Positions 9,349-17,095 of a stretch of 17,095 nucleotides of DNA are shown here, in pieces. Position 1 is the first letter of the stretch; each line of letters starts with the position of its first letter. The translations under genes were made by a program, and so were the position numbers. This DNA is from CAZXNF01 sp050741255. GTDB lineage: Bacteria > Pseudomonadota > Gammaproteobacteria > Burkholderiales > SG8-41. The notes beneath the pieces are model-generated. The model saw only the letters and a program-made list of their open reading frames with translations, was not told where the DNA came from and did no database searches. The DNA is taken from the NCBI GenBank assembly GCA_050741255.1, contig JBOIEQ010000090.1, positions 1 through 17,095 on the forward strand. The letters are read 5' to 3'.

Positions 9349-9388
9349 GCTTCCGGCCGGCGGTCAAAGGCCGGCCGGAAGCTTTTTT
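9349..9388 (+). terminator. Strong intrinsic terminator/attenuator between rplL and rpoB
   Basis: GCTTCCGGCCGGC (9349-9361) pairs perfectly with GCCGGCCGGAAGC (9370-9382), a 13-bp GC-rich stem with an 8-nt loop, followed directly by six T residues (9383-9388). In E. coli a partial terminator in the same gap lowers rpoBC expression relative to rplJL. The equivalent role is inferred here. No obvious promoter lies between it and rpoB (9389-9501), so readthrough must supply rpoBC unless a non-consensus promoter was missed. Confidence 0.88.
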
Positions 9389-9501
9389 CGTCTGCGCAGG
9401 GCGCAGCGGACAACGGATGGCCCGGCCGGTGAACCGGCGGGCGAAAACGGTGTCCAGTGCATCCTGTCCCGAACCGCGGTCCTAGGAATCAAGGAGTTCG
9501 C

Positions 9502-13833
<4,332 letters not shown>

Positions 13834-13897
13834 TCGACGGCACGACGCAAAACACGCATTTCCTCTCGCTCATCGGAACTATTTTTCGGAGCACCGC

Positions 13898-17095
<3,198 letters not shown>

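Overview
The window carries only core transcription and translation genes, all on the + strand: rpoC (3' part), rpsL, rpsG, fusA, tuf, tRNA-Trp, secE, nusG, rplK, rplA, rplJ, rplL, rpoB and rpoC (5' part). GC content is clearly high, and strong GC bias at third codon positions produces long meaningless reading frames on the opposite strand. The protein sequences (N-termini of RpoB, RpoC, EF-G and S12), the rpoBC-to-rpsL contiguity and the tuf / tRNA-Trp / secE arrangement fit a betaproteobacterium, perhaps Rhodocyclales or Nitrosomonadales. This placement is inference from memory of the families, not from a search.

The most important structural fact is that bases 1-127 and 16969-17095 are identical. 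The repeat lies inside rpoC, and joining the ends restores an intact in-frame rpoC of 1413 codons plus stop. The window is therefore a circularly closed contig of 16,968 unique bases cut arbitrarily in rpoC. A real 17-kb circle made only of essential chromosomal genes is implausible. The likely cause is collapse of the two near-identical tuf genes that such bacteria carry: one after fusA (normally followed by rpsJ) and one before tRNA-Trp and secE. The single tuf here has fusA on its left and tRNA-Trp on its right, so it is the expected closure point. An exact overlap of 127 bases also matches a common assembler k-mer size.

Layout: (1) 1-1171, the end of rpoC; (2) 1172-1460, a weak rpoC terminator, a near-consensus sigma-70 promoter and a leader with a terminator-like hairpin; (3) 1461-4543, the str operon genes rpsL, rpsG and fusA; (4) 4561-5751, the tuf gene at the junction; (5) 5801-6857, tRNA-Trp, secE and nusG; (6) 6959-8081, rplK and rplA; (7) 8082-8399, an L10-type autoregulatory leader; (8) 8400-9339, rplJ and rplL; (9) a strong intrinsic terminator at 9349-9388, which probably attenuates expression between rplL and rpoB; (10) 9502-17095, rpoB and the start of rpoC.

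Together these genes supply the large RNA polymerase subunits, the NusG factor that links transcription to translation, a subunit of the Sec translocon, the L1/L11 and L10/L12 stalk proteins, decoding-site protein S12, head protein S7 and the two elongation factors that act at the stalk. No phage, plasmid, defence, CRISPR or other accessory system is present, and I found no undescribed gene system. The points worth checking are the artificial circle, a synonymous-codon break inside tuf, an unusually long RpoB with an insertion near residues 414-497, and the leader and spacer RNA structures.
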